Assembly: GCA_025355115.1 (NCBI GenBank)
Contig: JANXLO010000305.1
Coordinates: 1-10,019, forward strand
Source of the DNA: Chthonomonadaceae bacterium
GTDB taxonomy: Bacteria > Armatimonadota > Chthonomonadetes > Chthonomonadales > Chthonomonadaceae
Direction: 5' to 3'
DNA: 10,019 nt
The position numbers and the translations under genes were made by a program. Under the pieces are notes generated by a model. The model was not told the DNA's origin, did no database searches, and saw only the letters and a list, made by a program, of their open reading frames with translations. The number at the start of each line of letters is the position of its first letter. The first letter of the stretch is position 1. Below, one piece after another: positions 1 through 6,933 of the stretch.

Positions 1-62
1 TAACGCAAAAACGGTATCTTCCTGACCAAAAATCTCACACTCAACTTGTATTTTTTTGCAGC

Positions 63-99
63 CTGGAATATTCAGTACCGGGACATATCCAAATTCCAG
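63..99. repeat. Inverted repeat, 7-bp arms, possible operator
   Basis: CTGGAAT at 63-69 is the exact reverse complement of ATTCCAG at 93-99, with 23 nt between them. The arms lie about two to three helical turns apart in the AT-richer part of the upstream region, which would suit a dimeric or looping regulator. A chance occurrence is possible for arms this short. Confidence 0.25.
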
Positions 100-168
100 A
101 TTGCCCCATTAATTCCTGCTCGCTTTCAATGGCAAAGGTCGTGTGCGGCCTAAATGCAGGCCCGACTT

Positions 169-201
169 AACTGCGTGCAGTTTTGACCGAGCACCGGTGC
201 T
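169..201. repeat. Two adjacent palindromes upstream of the leader ORF
   Basis: AACTGC-GT-GCAGTT (169-182) is a 6-bp-arm inverted repeat. Seven nt later AGCACCGGTGCT (190-201) is a perfect 12-bp palindrome. They sit 34 to 82 nt before the strong ribosome binding site at 235, where an operator or a 5' untranslated RNA structure would be expected. Neither is followed by a U-tract, so they are not intrinsic terminators. A regulatory function is inferred only from position and symmetry. Confidence 0.3.
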
Positions 202-234
202 TTACGGCGGCAAAGCATGCACGTAACCTTTTGC

Positions 235-244
235 AGAGGAGGTG
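235..244 (+). promoter_or_regulatory. Strong Shine-Dalgarno for the leader ORF
   Basis: AGAGGAGGTG matches the anti-Shine-Dalgarno very closely and lies 6 nt before ATG at 251. It is the strongest ribosome binding site in the cluster, yet it serves a short ORF and not the sigma factor directly. This makes translation of the leader ORF likely. Confidence 0.7.
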
Positions 245-250
245 CGTCTA

Positions 251-364
251 ATGGCCGAGACCGCTGAAAAATCTGTGCGGACGGGCAGTCCCCATCGAGG
301 AGTGCCAGGGATAGACCTTTGTCGATTCAAGAGACCGGTACACTGGTGTGGGGCATACCGATGA
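251..364 (+). CDS. Leader ORF of 37 codons, translationally coupled to the sigma factor
   Basis: The ORF starts at ATG 251, 6 nt after an almost ideal Shine-Dalgarno, and ends at TGA 362-364. That stop overlaps the ATG at 361 of the sigma factor in an ATGA junction, the classic arrangement for translational coupling. The peptide begins MAETAEKSVRTGSPHRG and ends HWCGAYR; it has no recognisable domain, signal peptide or membrane segment. It may be a leader whose translation delivers ribosomes to the otherwise poor start of the sigma gene. The alternative is a frameshift (natural or from sequencing) that cut the true N-terminus of the sigma factor away. Against this, the recognisable sigma homology begins only about 10 residues after the 361 start, so that start already gives a normal N-terminus. 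Confidence 0.45.
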   Translation: MAETAEKSVRTGSPHRGVPGIDLCRFKRPVHWCGAYR

Positions 365-996
365 ACGGGGGACGGCCGGTGACGACCGACGATGACAGCC
401 GATTCGTCGCCCGCTTTCTGCGCGGCGATGCATCCGGCTTCGACGCGCTGTTCCTCAAATACCAGGACTACGTCTATAACATTATCTATGGAATCGTGGG
501 CAACTCCGAGGAGGCCAGAGATTTAACTCAGGATGTGTTCCTGCAAGTCTATAAGTCCCTCGGTGGCTTTCGTCAGGGTGCCCGCTTTGCCACGTGGCTC
601 TACCGAATAGCGGTCAACAGGGGAGTCGACGCAGCTCGCGGCTCCCGTCGTTGGCGATTCCTCCCGCTGCTGGACGAGCCTTCCATACTCAACAGAGCAG
701 CGGACCCTGAAGGGGAGCCGGAGTACGCATTCGAGCGTACCATGGAGCGGGAGTCGGTGCAGAAAGTGCTCATGCTCTGCCCTGTTGCGGGCCGCGACAT
801 CCTCGTGCTCCGCTACTATCAAGGGCTGTCTGTTGAGGAGATCGCGGAGACGCTCGGTTGTTCTGTAGCTGCCGCTAAAGTACGCCTCCATCGCGCACGT
901 CTGCTCTTCAAGGACAAATATACGGCTGCCTGTGGATTGGATCCTTCGGACACGCACAGAAAGGAGCAGCACGATGCAGCGAAACCATCGCTCTAG
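361..996 (+). CDS. ECF-type RNA polymerase sigma factor
   Basis: This encodes a 211-residue sigma-70 family factor of the extracytoplasmic function group, which directs RNA polymerase to a small regulon. Region 2 spans about residues 12-92: it opens with DDSRFVARFLRGD and includes the core-binding and -10 helices with DLTQDVFLQVYKSL and FATWLYRIAVNR. A short linker follows, then region 4 at about 132-184, with the helix-turn-helix GLSVEEIAETLGCS ending in KVRLHRAR, for -35 recognition. Regions 1 and 3 are absent, as usual for ECF factors. I chose ATG 361 because it overlaps the stop of the leader ORF and gives a family-like N-terminus. TTG 319, with an AGGG 8 nt upstream, would add 14 residues and cannot be excluded. 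The 3' end overlaps the anti-sigma gene by 23 nt, so the two are probably made in a fixed ratio. Confidence 0.93.
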   Translation: MNGGRPVTTDDDSRFVARFLRGDASGFDALFLKYQDYVYNIIYGIVGNSEEARDLTQDVFLQVYKSLGGFRQGARFATWLYRIAVNRGVDAARGSRRWRFLPLLDEPSILNRAADPEGEPEYAFERTMERESVQKVLMLCPVAGRDILVLRYYQGLSVEEIAETLGCSVAAAKVRLHRARLLFKDKYTAACGLDPSDTHRKEQHDAAKPSL

Positions 997-1945
997 TTCA
1001 AATAGTTTTTCCGCTCCAGACTGTCAGGCGGTTCTAGCCGTGGAGTGGGCCTATGTGGACGGCTCGCTGCCGTCACAGGAGCATGCTGCGGTGCAGGCTC
1101 ATCTCGACAACTGCAGCGCCTGTCGCGCCGAGATCGACCATTGCCGCTCGCTGGAGAGCGTCCTGCAGACTGCCGTTAAGGCCGTTCCTTCCCCCGGCGA
1201 TCTGCGGTCAGGGTTCTACTCCAGGCTGGCGAGGGACAGAGCCTCCTCACGCCGAAAACTGTGGGCGGCGGCACTGCCCGCCTTCGCGATCGGCTTGCTG
1301 ACGATCGGGTTGATCAGGCATGGAAACCACGGTCTTCCGGCGTCAAATGGGCCCAAGACGACGATCGCCGGATCGACAGCGGCGGTGCCTTACTCAACTA
1401 GCCGCACCGAGATCGCCTCGCTGGCCCCTGACAGATCACCGCATGTCGAGCAGCGAATCGTGCCCGGCCTTTCCAACGGGCAGGCAGAACGTCTACTCAC
1501 AAGGGCCGTTGTCGCACGAACGCCAATCCATTCTGCCGCCCGGCATCGCCGCAGCGATCCAAGGGGCGAACAGATCGCTCTGGGAAGTGCCAGGCATTTT
1601 TTAAGCCAGATCCTGCCATCCACAGCAGAATCGTTGAGGAAAAGAGATTTGACGTCCAGCATGAGCTTGGCGGAAGCGGAAGATAAGAGGGACTCACCCA
1701 CCCTCTCCCTGAAGATATCCGCCCTCTTCCCGAAGCAAACACAACGTGCGGAGTTGACGGCACAGAGTGCCCTGGATTTTCAGAACACGACACTGGCATC
1801 CGCCGGCCCGATTCAGCCCGCAACCGGAGTAAGTCTTCAGGTTGACGACGAAGTGCGCGGCTTCACCAACTCAACGCGCATAGTGGCTGGCGTCGATGCA
1901 CAGGACAGCGAAGGCACATTTCATATCGAAGCAGATGGCAACTGA
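974..1945 (+). CDS. Zinc-finger (zf-HC2) transmembrane anti-sigma factor
   Basis: This 323-residue protein should hold the adjacent ECF sigma factor inactive at the membrane. Residues about 16-58 form a zf-HC2/ZAS anti-sigma domain, with C17 and the zinc motif H43-x3-C47-x2-C50. A basic stretch (R93, R94, K95) precedes one transmembrane helix at about 96-114. The remaining ~210 residues would lie outside the inner membrane; they are Ser/Thr/Ala/Pro-rich and look low in structure, with no domain I recognise, and could be the target of a sensor protein or protease. The start is ATG 974, preceded by AAGGAG with 7-nt spacing; an upstream in-frame start at 932 lies within the sigma gene and lacks such a site. 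The overlap with the sigma gene supports their pairing. Identity as an anti-sigma factor is strong; the signal is unknown. Confidence 0.88.
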   Translation: MQRNHRSSSNSFSAPDCQAVLAVEWAYVDGSLPSQEHAAVQAHLDNCSACRAEIDHCRSLESVLQTAVKAVPSPGDLRSGFYSRLARDRASSRRKLWAAALPAFAIGLLTIGLIRHGNHGLPASNGPKTTIAGSTAAVPYSTSRTEIASLAPDRSPHVEQRIVPGLSNGQAERLLTRAVVARTPIHSAARHRRSDPRGEQIALGSARHFLSQILPSTAESLRKRDLTSSMSLAEAEDKRDSPTLSLKISALFPKQTQRAELTAQSALDFQNTTLASAGPIQPATGVSLQVDDEVRGFTNSTRIVAGVDAQDSEGTFHIEADGN

Positions 1946-2041
1946 TGCCATAGTGCATACTATTAGTCTACAAAGCCGCCGCCATACGATGCCAAGGATA
2001 GAGCGAGACGGCATGTGCTTCAATCGATCAGGAAAGAAAAA

Positions 2042-3268
2042 ATGAAATTCCCTGGCTTCAGCATATCAAAACGAATATGGATCGCATCCATCGCCGCGTT
2101 CGCCATGTCCTTTTCATCAGTAATGGCGTGGGCGGAGGGATCTGCGACGGATCAGACTCCAATCTCCGTCTACACAGTGCCCGCCTCGAAGCTGCAGGTG
2201 ACGGGAACCTCGGAAAAGTTCACGGTGGACGCGGACAATGCCGATGTGCAGAGCCTGCTCAAAGCGGTGTTCGATCAGGCCAAGGAGCAGTTCACCGCCG
2301 ACAACAGCGCAGTCGGTCACGTCACCATGCGTCTGACTGAGCAGTCTCTCTCCACTGTCCTTGACGCCATCTGCAAGCAACTGCTCCTCAAAAACCACAA
2401 GAACGAGAAGGGCATCTATCTCTTCGAGCAGGATTTCGAGGCGACCAAAGCAGCCATCTCTCGTCTGCGGGACCTCGACGCGCTCATGCGGCAACAGCTG
2501 CGAACGTTTGGTCTCGACCTTCCGGAAGACTTGGCCCTGGCCGCAAGGCAGCCGTCCGTCGTGGATGCCCCGAAAGCGAATGGTCAGGCAGGATTTGCTC
2601 AAACTGGTCCAGCCTCGGGACTCTTTGGGGGCGGTGCTGCTGGTGCGCAAGGCCCCTCTGGGAGAGCCATAGCCAAAAGCGCAGACGCCCCTAAAATGCG
2701 CCGGCAGCCCGCTCCCGGCCCGCCTGGAACTGCAGCCGAACGGAGCGCAGCTGGCGGGCGTTTCAACTACCTGACCGACAGCGATCTGGCCGAAATTTTT
2801 GCGATTGACCCGCAGAGCAACAGCTTGCTCAATCCGAACTCCTATCGCCAGTTCATCCAGCAGAACGGGCTTGTCTTCATCAACACGGGCCATGAGAAAA
2901 CCCCTGTGGCGGAAGTTCTCGAGGAGATGGGCAGGCAGTCGAACACGCGGATCATCGTCGATCCTAGCGTTCCGACGGGGCCAAAGTTCAATATGTTGGG
3001 CTATATCACTCCCCGGACGTTGCCGGAGGCTCTCAATGTGCTGACTCAATCGACGCGTCTGAACTGGCGCTGGATGGGCAGCCAAATATATGTGAATGCC
3101 CTTCCTGACTTCCAGCTCTTCTATAACTCCACTCCTTCACGTAGAGGGTACAACTCCAACGTATATCCACCGCAGCAACTGAGCGGTCAGCAGAGCAACG
3201 CTCCGGCCGTGCCCGTGCAGACACAGACCCCGCTCCCTATCACCAACGGCAGCAAGAAGACGCCCTAA
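2042..3268 (+). CDS. Exported protein with two STN/secretin N0-like domains
   Basis: This is a 408-residue protein with a Sec signal peptide (basic start, hydrophobic core about 12-28, likely cleavage after AWA at 29-31). Residues about 59-131 (FTVDADNADVQSLLKAVF and following) resemble the STN/N0 fold of secretins and TonB-dependent receptors: beta strand, helix with a hydrophobic-repeat pattern, then a strand and a 'L..VLDAI' helix. Residues 180-239 form a Gly/Pro/Ala-rich linker. A second similar unit covers about 278-355 (PVAEVLEEMGRQSNTRIIVD, then LPEALNVLTQSTRLNWRW and a closing strand). No secretin pore domain or TonB receptor barrel follows, so it is not a complete secretin. The tail is Gln/Pro/Asn-rich. 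ATG 2042 has AGGAAAG just upstream and gives a clean signal peptide; GTG 2015 is less likely. In FecA-type systems an STN domain signals to an anti-sigma factor, so a role as sensor partner of the neighbouring anti-sigma factor is a reasonable inference, unproven here. Confidence 0.75.
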   Translation: MKFPGFSISKRIWIASIAAFAMSFSSVMAWAEGSATDQTPISVYTVPASKLQVTGTSEKFTVDADNADVQSLLKAVFDQAKEQFTADNSAVGHVTMRLTEQSLSTVLDAICKQLLLKNHKNEKGIYLFEQDFEATKAAISRLRDLDALMRQQLRTFGLDLPEDLALAARQPSVVDAPKANGQAGFAQTGPASGLFGGGAAGAQGPSGRAIAKSADAPKMRRQPAPGPPGTAAERSAAGGRFNYLTDSDLAEIFAIDPQSNSLLNPNSYRQFIQQNGLVFINTGHEKTPVAEVLEEMGRQSNTRIIVDPSVPTGPKFNMLGYITPRTLPEALNVLTQSTRLNWRWMGSQIYVNALPDFQLFYNSTPSRRGYNSNVYPPQQLSGQQSNAPAVPVQTQTPLPITNGSKKTP

Positions 3269-3272
3269 GCCC

Positions 3273-4538
3273 GTGATACGAATCGAGCGCACCAATCTAA
3301 ACTTCGAACGGGAACGTCTGGCTGTTCCCTTCGGCTTCAAAGGCGGATTTCTAAGCGAAATCTGGCAGAGCATTGCCTTGCTTGAGAGCGACGCTGGCAG
3401 CCGCGGAGTGGGTCTGGGAGTGCAGAGTGTACTCTGGTCTGATCCGCAGGTATTTGCAGGGCGATCAGAGGCGGCGGGCAATGCTCTCATGCTCCTGCTC
3501 ACTTCCCATGCGCTCGAAACGGCGGAGGGCAGGTCATTCGACTCACCTCTCGACCTGCTCGATACACTGTTGCCGCTCACGATGGAGTACGGGAGGCAGA
3601 TCACACGCAACCCCGCGCTCCGAACCACTTTCGCCCTTAACTCCCTTGTCGCATTAGACAACGCCGCGTGGAGGCTCTTTGCAGCCACGAACGAGCTCTC
3701 TCATTTCGACGATCTGATTCCCCATTTCGCCCGGCCCGCTCTCTCGCATCGGCACCGCAACGTCATAAGCGTACCGGCTGTCGGCTACGCAATGACGACT
3801 GCGCAGGCTGTCAACCTCGCGGAGACGGGTCATTTTCTGCTCAAAATCAAAATCGGCTCAGACCCCGCTAAAGACGGTGACCAGGCAAAGATGCTCGACT
3901 GGGACGTGGCTCGGATGCGTGATCTCCACTCCGCGCTCAAGGTATTCCCTAACGTCCGGTACTACCTCGATGCCAATGGCCGCTACGACGGCAAGGCGCG
4001 GCTGTTGAGCCTGGTGGATGCGCTGGACAACTGCGGAGCGCTGGCGCGGACTATGCTGCTTGAGGAGCCGTTCCCTGAGGATCTGAAAGAGAGTGTGACC
4101 GACGTGCCAATCCGCGTGGCCGCCGACGAGAGCGCCCATACCGACCAGGACACGGCGGAGCGTATCGCGCTCGGCTACGGCGCCATCGCGCTGAAGCCAG
4201 CCGCCAAAACCCTCAGTATGAGTTTCCGCATGGCGCAGGTCGCATACGCTCACGGCGTCCCCTGCTTCTGCGCTGATTTGACGGTGAACCCTGTTCTCGT
4301 CGACTGGAACAAAACATTCGCTGCCCGTCTGGCTCCTTTGCCCGGCCTGGAGGATGGCGTCCTTGAGGCCAATGGACACCAGAACTACCGTGATTGGGCC
4401 CGAATGCTCTCCTACCACCCCTGCGACGGGGCAAACTGGATCGCTGCGAAAGACGGCCGATTTCCGCTCGATGAGACCTTCTACGAGAATAGCGGCGGCA
4501 TACTTCTTCCGATGCCGCATTACGAAAGTCTTGTTTAA
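3273..4538 (+). CDS. Enolase-superfamily enzyme, muconate-lactonizing/racemase type
   Basis: This 421-residue enzyme belongs to the enolase superfamily, which abstracts a proton next to a carboxylate with Mg2+ help. All barrel landmarks are visible in order: K191-I-K193 (the KxK base motif), metal ligands D233 (in LDANG), E264 (in EEPF) and D285 (in ADES), and the second-face lysine K308 (in ALKP). This K/K and D/E/D arrangement is the muconate-lactonizing subgroup, which includes cycloisomerases, o-succinylbenzoate synthases and dipeptide epimerases. The N-terminal ~150 residues would be the capping domain that sets the substrate; it is longer than in most relatives, so the substrate is not predictable. 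The start is GTG, only 4 nt after the stop of the STN protein with a weak ribosome site (AAGAAG), which suggests coupled translation. No signal peptide is visible, so it is cytoplasmic. Confidence 0.82.
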   Translation: MIRIERTNLNFERERLAVPFGFKGGFLSEIWQSIALLESDAGSRGVGLGVQSVLWSDPQVFAGRSEAAGNALMLLLTSHALETAEGRSFDSPLDLLDTLLPLTMEYGRQITRNPALRTTFALNSLVALDNAAWRLFAATNELSHFDDLIPHFARPALSHRHRNVISVPAVGYAMTTAQAVNLAETGHFLLKIKIGSDPAKDGDQAKMLDWDVARMRDLHSALKVFPNVRYYLDANGRYDGKARLLSLVDALDNCGALARTMLLEEPFPEDLKESVTDVPIRVAADESAHTDQDTAERIALGYGAIALKPAAKTLSMSFRMAQVAYAHGVPCFCADLTVNPVLVDWNKTFAARLAPLPGLEDGVLEANGHQNYRDWARMLSYHPCDGANWIAAKDGRFPLDETFYENSGGILLPMPHYESLV

Positions 4539-4543
4539 AGGAG
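4538..4543 (+). promoter_or_regulatory. Strong Shine-Dalgarno before an out-of-frame ATG
   Basis: AAGGAG directly follows the stop of the enolase-family gene and lies 5 nt before ATG 4549. That ATG is not in frame with the next gene: it opens a 94-codon reading frame (to 4833) whose bulk overlaps the secreted-protein gene. It may drive a short leader-like translation event that brings ribosomes to the true start at 4601, or it may be a leftover. Confidence 0.4.
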
Positions 4544-4600
4544 TCGTCATGTTCCGGAGTGAACCTGAGTATGAGCAAGCGGCGATTAAGGAGCAGCAAG

Positions 4601-5578
4601 ATGAAGATCACAAGAGGCGTGGGGGTAATTTGTTCGGCGGCGCTGATTGGCCTTGCAGGCATCTGTTGGGGTGGACAGCGGACTTCGTCATCAGAGGGAA
4701 GACCGGCGTTGGGAATCGGAGCCGACTTGAACGGAAAGCGGGTCTTTCCGGCCGACAACCCCTGGAATCAGGACATCTCACGAATGCCTGTGGATCCGCG
4801 GTCGGACACCCTTGTCGCGAGCATTGGTCTTAACAAGCCACTGCATCCCGATTTCGGCACGACGTATAACGGTAACCCGAACGGGATTCCGTACACTGTT
4901 ATCTCAGGCGAGCAAGCCAAAATCCGCGTTTCCGTCAAGTTCCAGTATGTTGATGAGAGCGATGCCGGCCCGTACCCCATTCCGCCCAACGCGCCGATCG
5001 AGGGCGGGCCGAAATCGAACGGAGACCGGCATCTGCTTGTGCTGGATCGAGACAACTGGCTCCTCTATGAGCTGTTCTCCTCCTACCCAGAAGGCAAAGG
5101 ATGGAGGGCAGGCTCGGGGGCGATTTTCGATCTGAAGACCAACCGGGAGCGACCCTCAGGATGGACATCGGCGGATGCAGCGGGGCTCCCGATATTTCCG
5201 GGGCTTGTGAGATATGAGGAGGCCGTGGGGCGGAGGGTGATAGATCATGCGCTGCGATTTACGTGCGTCAAATCACGTCATGCCTTCGTGCCGCCCGCCC
5301 GCCACTTCGCCAGCAGATCGACGGATTCTAGCCTGCCGCCGATGGGAATGCGAGTACGCCTGAAGGCATCGATAGACATTGCGAGCTTCCCGCAGAGTGT
5401 TCGGCCCGTGCTCAAAGCGCTTCAGAAGTACGGCATGATACTCGCTGACAACGGCTCCGATTGGTTTCTAAGCGGCTCTCCTGACCCACGCTGGAACGAC
5501 GACGAGCTAAACACGATGAAGCGGCTGAAAGGCCATGATTTCGAGGTCGTTCAGATGGGCGAGATGGTCACAAAATAG
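4601..5578 (+). CDS. Secreted protein of unknown function, conserved family
   Basis: This is a 325-residue protein with a Sec-type signal peptide (K2, R5, then a hydrophobic core about 7-23). The C22 region (LAGICWG) is not a good lipobox, so a lipoprotein is unlikely. The mature part is one continuous domain with striking conserved-looking blocks: FPADNPWNQDIS (49-60), LHPDFGT (81-87), GPYPIPPNAPIEGG (123-136), GDRHLLVLDRDNW (141-153), GSGAIFDL (171-178), GWTSADAAGLPIFPGLVRYEE (187-207, quoted in part) and ADNGSDWF (282-289). From memory, proteins with these same blocks recur as secreted hypothetical proteins in soil bacteria; I know no assigned function. The many Trp, Asp, His and Gly residues would suit a carbohydrate-active or binding domain, but that is a guess. 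ATG 4601 has AAGGAG at 7-nt spacing, nearly identical to the anti-sigma start region; ATG 4571 would add a more basic N-terminus (MSKRRLRSSK). It is the last gene before the convergent block. Confidence 0.8.
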   Translation: MKITRGVGVICSAALIGLAGICWGGQRTSSSEGRPALGIGADLNGKRVFPADNPWNQDISRMPVDPRSDTLVASIGLNKPLHPDFGTTYNGNPNGIPYTVISGEQAKIRVSVKFQYVDESDAGPYPIPPNAPIEGGPKSNGDRHLLVLDRDNWLLYELFSSYPEGKGWRAGSGAIFDLKTNRERPSGWTSADAAGLPIFPGLVRYEEAVGRRVIDHALRFTCVKSRHAFVPPARHFASRSTDSSLPPMGMRVRLKASIDIASFPQSVRPVLKALQKYGMILADNGSDWFLSGSPDPRWNDDELNTMKRLKGHDFEVVQMGEMVTK

Positions 5579-5618
5579 TCGGGCTCGGCCAGAACAGATC
5601 GCCGTTGAAGACGGAGCG
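5579..5618. other. Convergent intergenic gap with no clear terminator
   Basis: Only 40 nt separate the stops of the secreted-protein gene and purD. The single candidate hairpin, CCGT-TGAAG-ACGG at about 5603-5615, has a 4-bp stem and no U-tract on either strand, so no intrinsic terminator is supported. Confidence 0.5.
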
Positions 5619-6914
5619 CTAGTCAACGGACTGCAGGGCGCGGGCTGCGATGTCGCGACGGAAGGACATGCCCTCGAAATGAAGGCGATCCAATCCTTCA
5701 TAGGCGCGAGCCACGGCGGCGCGAAGGTCATCAGCTAGTCCGGTCACGCTCAGCACTCTACCGCCATCCGTCACTGTTCTGCCATCTTCGAGCCTCGTGC
5801 CGCCATGAAAGACGAGACAATCCTCCTGACCGACGAACAACTCCAGTCCTGAGATAACCTTGCCGATCTCGTACTCTCCAGGGTAGCCTTTAGACACCGC
5901 TGTGACGGAGGCGGAGGCTCCCCCGCGCCAACGTACCTCCTGCTTATCGAGCGTGCAGTCGGTCACGCCCATCAGAAGCGGCACCAGGTCGCTCTCCAAC
6001 AGCGGAAGCACTGCCTGCGTCTCAGGATCCCCCAACCGACAGTTGAATTCAATGCATTTTGGCCCGTCCGCCGTGACGATGATCCCGGCATAGAGGACGC
6101 CTCGATAGGGAATCCCCAGTTCACGAACCGCCCGGACAGCAGGGCGGAGAATGCGCTCCATCACCACGCTCGCCGTGTCCTCTGGGATGCCTGGAACGGG
6201 AGAGTACGCTCCCATCCCGCCCGTGTTCGGGCCGGTATCGCCTTCCCCTACTCGCTTATGATCCTGTGACGGGACGAGCGGAATGATCGTCTCGCCGTCC
6301 GTAATTGCCATGATGGAAGTCTCTTCGCCGTAGAGCCGCTCCTCGATGACCACGACGTCGCCAGCGGCTCCGAAGACGCGCTCTCCCATTATCCGCAACA
6401 GCCCCGCCTCCGCCTCCGCCTGGCTACCCGCGACGATCACGCCTTTGCCTGCCGCTATCCCATCCGCCTTTATGACGATGCCGACCTCGGGGCCGTTCTG
6501 CGTGTAGTAGGCCCGCACAATTGCCTGCGCCTCCGCCAGAGAGCGACACGTCCAGTAGGCTGCTGTTGGGATGCCTGCCGCCTGCATCAGCTCCTTCGCG
6601 AAGGTTTTGCTGCCCTCCAGCCGTGCGGGATCTGTAGAAGGGCCGAAGATGGGCAGGCCGCGCGCCTCGAAGGCGTCCACTATCCCGGCGATGAGCGGAG
6701 CCTCTGGCCCGACTACAGTAAGACCAATCCTGTTGCGTTCGGCAAAGTCAACTAAACCCGCAATTTCCGTCGCCTGAATCGGAACGCACTCCGCAAGCTG
6801 CGCGATGCCCGCATTGCCCGGCGCGCAGAATATTTTGTCGACCAGAGGACTCTTCGCGATTTTCCATGCCAGCGCATGCTCTCGCCCGCCGCCTCCCACC
6901 ACCAGTACGCGCAT
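5619..6914 (-). CDS. purD: Phosphoribosylamine--glycine ligase (GAR synthetase)
   Basis: This enzyme carries out the second step of de novo purine synthesis: phosphoribosylamine + glycine + ATP gives glycinamide ribonucleotide. The 431-residue length matches the family (about 420-430). Visible landmarks are the N-terminal nucleotide-fold loop VVGGGGREHALAW (5-17), GPEAPLIAGIVD (69-80), the ATP-grasp lysine region IVIKADGIAAGKGVIVA (146-162), the family hallmark PSQDHKRVGEGDTGPNTGGMG (215-235, quoted in part) and the metal-binding EFNCRLGDPETQ (289-300). The start is ATG 6914, with GGGAG about 8 nt upstream; an upstream in-frame extension from 6989 runs into dnaB and precedes the conserved N-terminus, so it is rejected. 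It lies 19 nt downstream of dnaB and is probably co-transcribed with it. It is single-domain, not fused to other purine enzymes. Confidence 0.98.
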   Translation of the reverse strand: MRVLVVGGGGREHALAWKIAKSPLVDKIFCAPGNAGIAQLAECVPIQATEIAGLVDFAERNRIGLTVVGPEAPLIAGIVDAFEARGLPIFGPSTDPARLEGSKTFAKELMQAAGIPTAAYWTCRSLAEAQAIVRAYYTQNGPEVGIVIKADGIAAGKGVIVAGSQAEAEAGLLRIMGERVFGAAGDVVVIEERLYGEETSIMAITDGETIIPLVPSQDHKRVGEGDTGPNTGGMGAYSPVPGIPEDTASVVMERILRPAVRAVRELGIPYRGVLYAGIIVTADGPKCIEFNCRLGDPETQAVLPLLESDLVPLLMGVTDCTLDKQEVRWRGGASASVTAVSKGYPGEYEIGKVISGLELFVGQEDCLVFHGGTRLEDGRTVTDGGRVLSVTGLADDLRAAVARAYEGLDRLHFEGMSFRRDIAARALQSVD

Positions 6915-6933
6915 CTCTACTCTCCCTCTTCGT

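Larger units (their letters stand above)
1..250. other. Non-coding region upstream of the sigma-factor cluster
   Basis: No convincing ORF is visible here, and the region probably holds the promoter and control sites of the + strand cluster. No clear sigma-70 promoter can be read: TTGTAT at 46-51 has only a poor -10 match about 17 nt downstream. No good ECF-type GGAAC-N16-CGTC pair is visible either. Three inverted repeats stand out and are listed separately: CTGGAAT (63-69) with ATTCCAG (93-99), AACTGC-GT-GCAGTT (169-182) and AGCACCGGTGCT (190-201). The run of seven T at 51-57 has no GC-rich stem before it, so it is not called a terminator. Confidence 0.6.

Noticed and set aside
51..57. Run of seven T as a terminator of an upstream gene
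   Set aside because: No GC-rich stem precedes it on either strand.
319..360. TTG start for the sigma factor adding 14 residues
   Set aside because: AGGG lies 8 nt upstream, so it is possible, but ATG 361 overlaps the leader stop and gives the usual ECF N-terminal length.
1950..2014. Small dyads (ATAGT/ACTAT and ATGCC/GGCAT) between the anti-sigma and STN genes
   Set aside because: Stems of only 5 bp, no U-tract and no promoter-like boxes; too weak to call a terminator or operator.
2117..3085. A 322-codon open frame on the - strand
   Set aside because: It is antisense to the STN-domain gene, rich in Arg/His/Gly with no family signature and no ribosome binding site that I can support.
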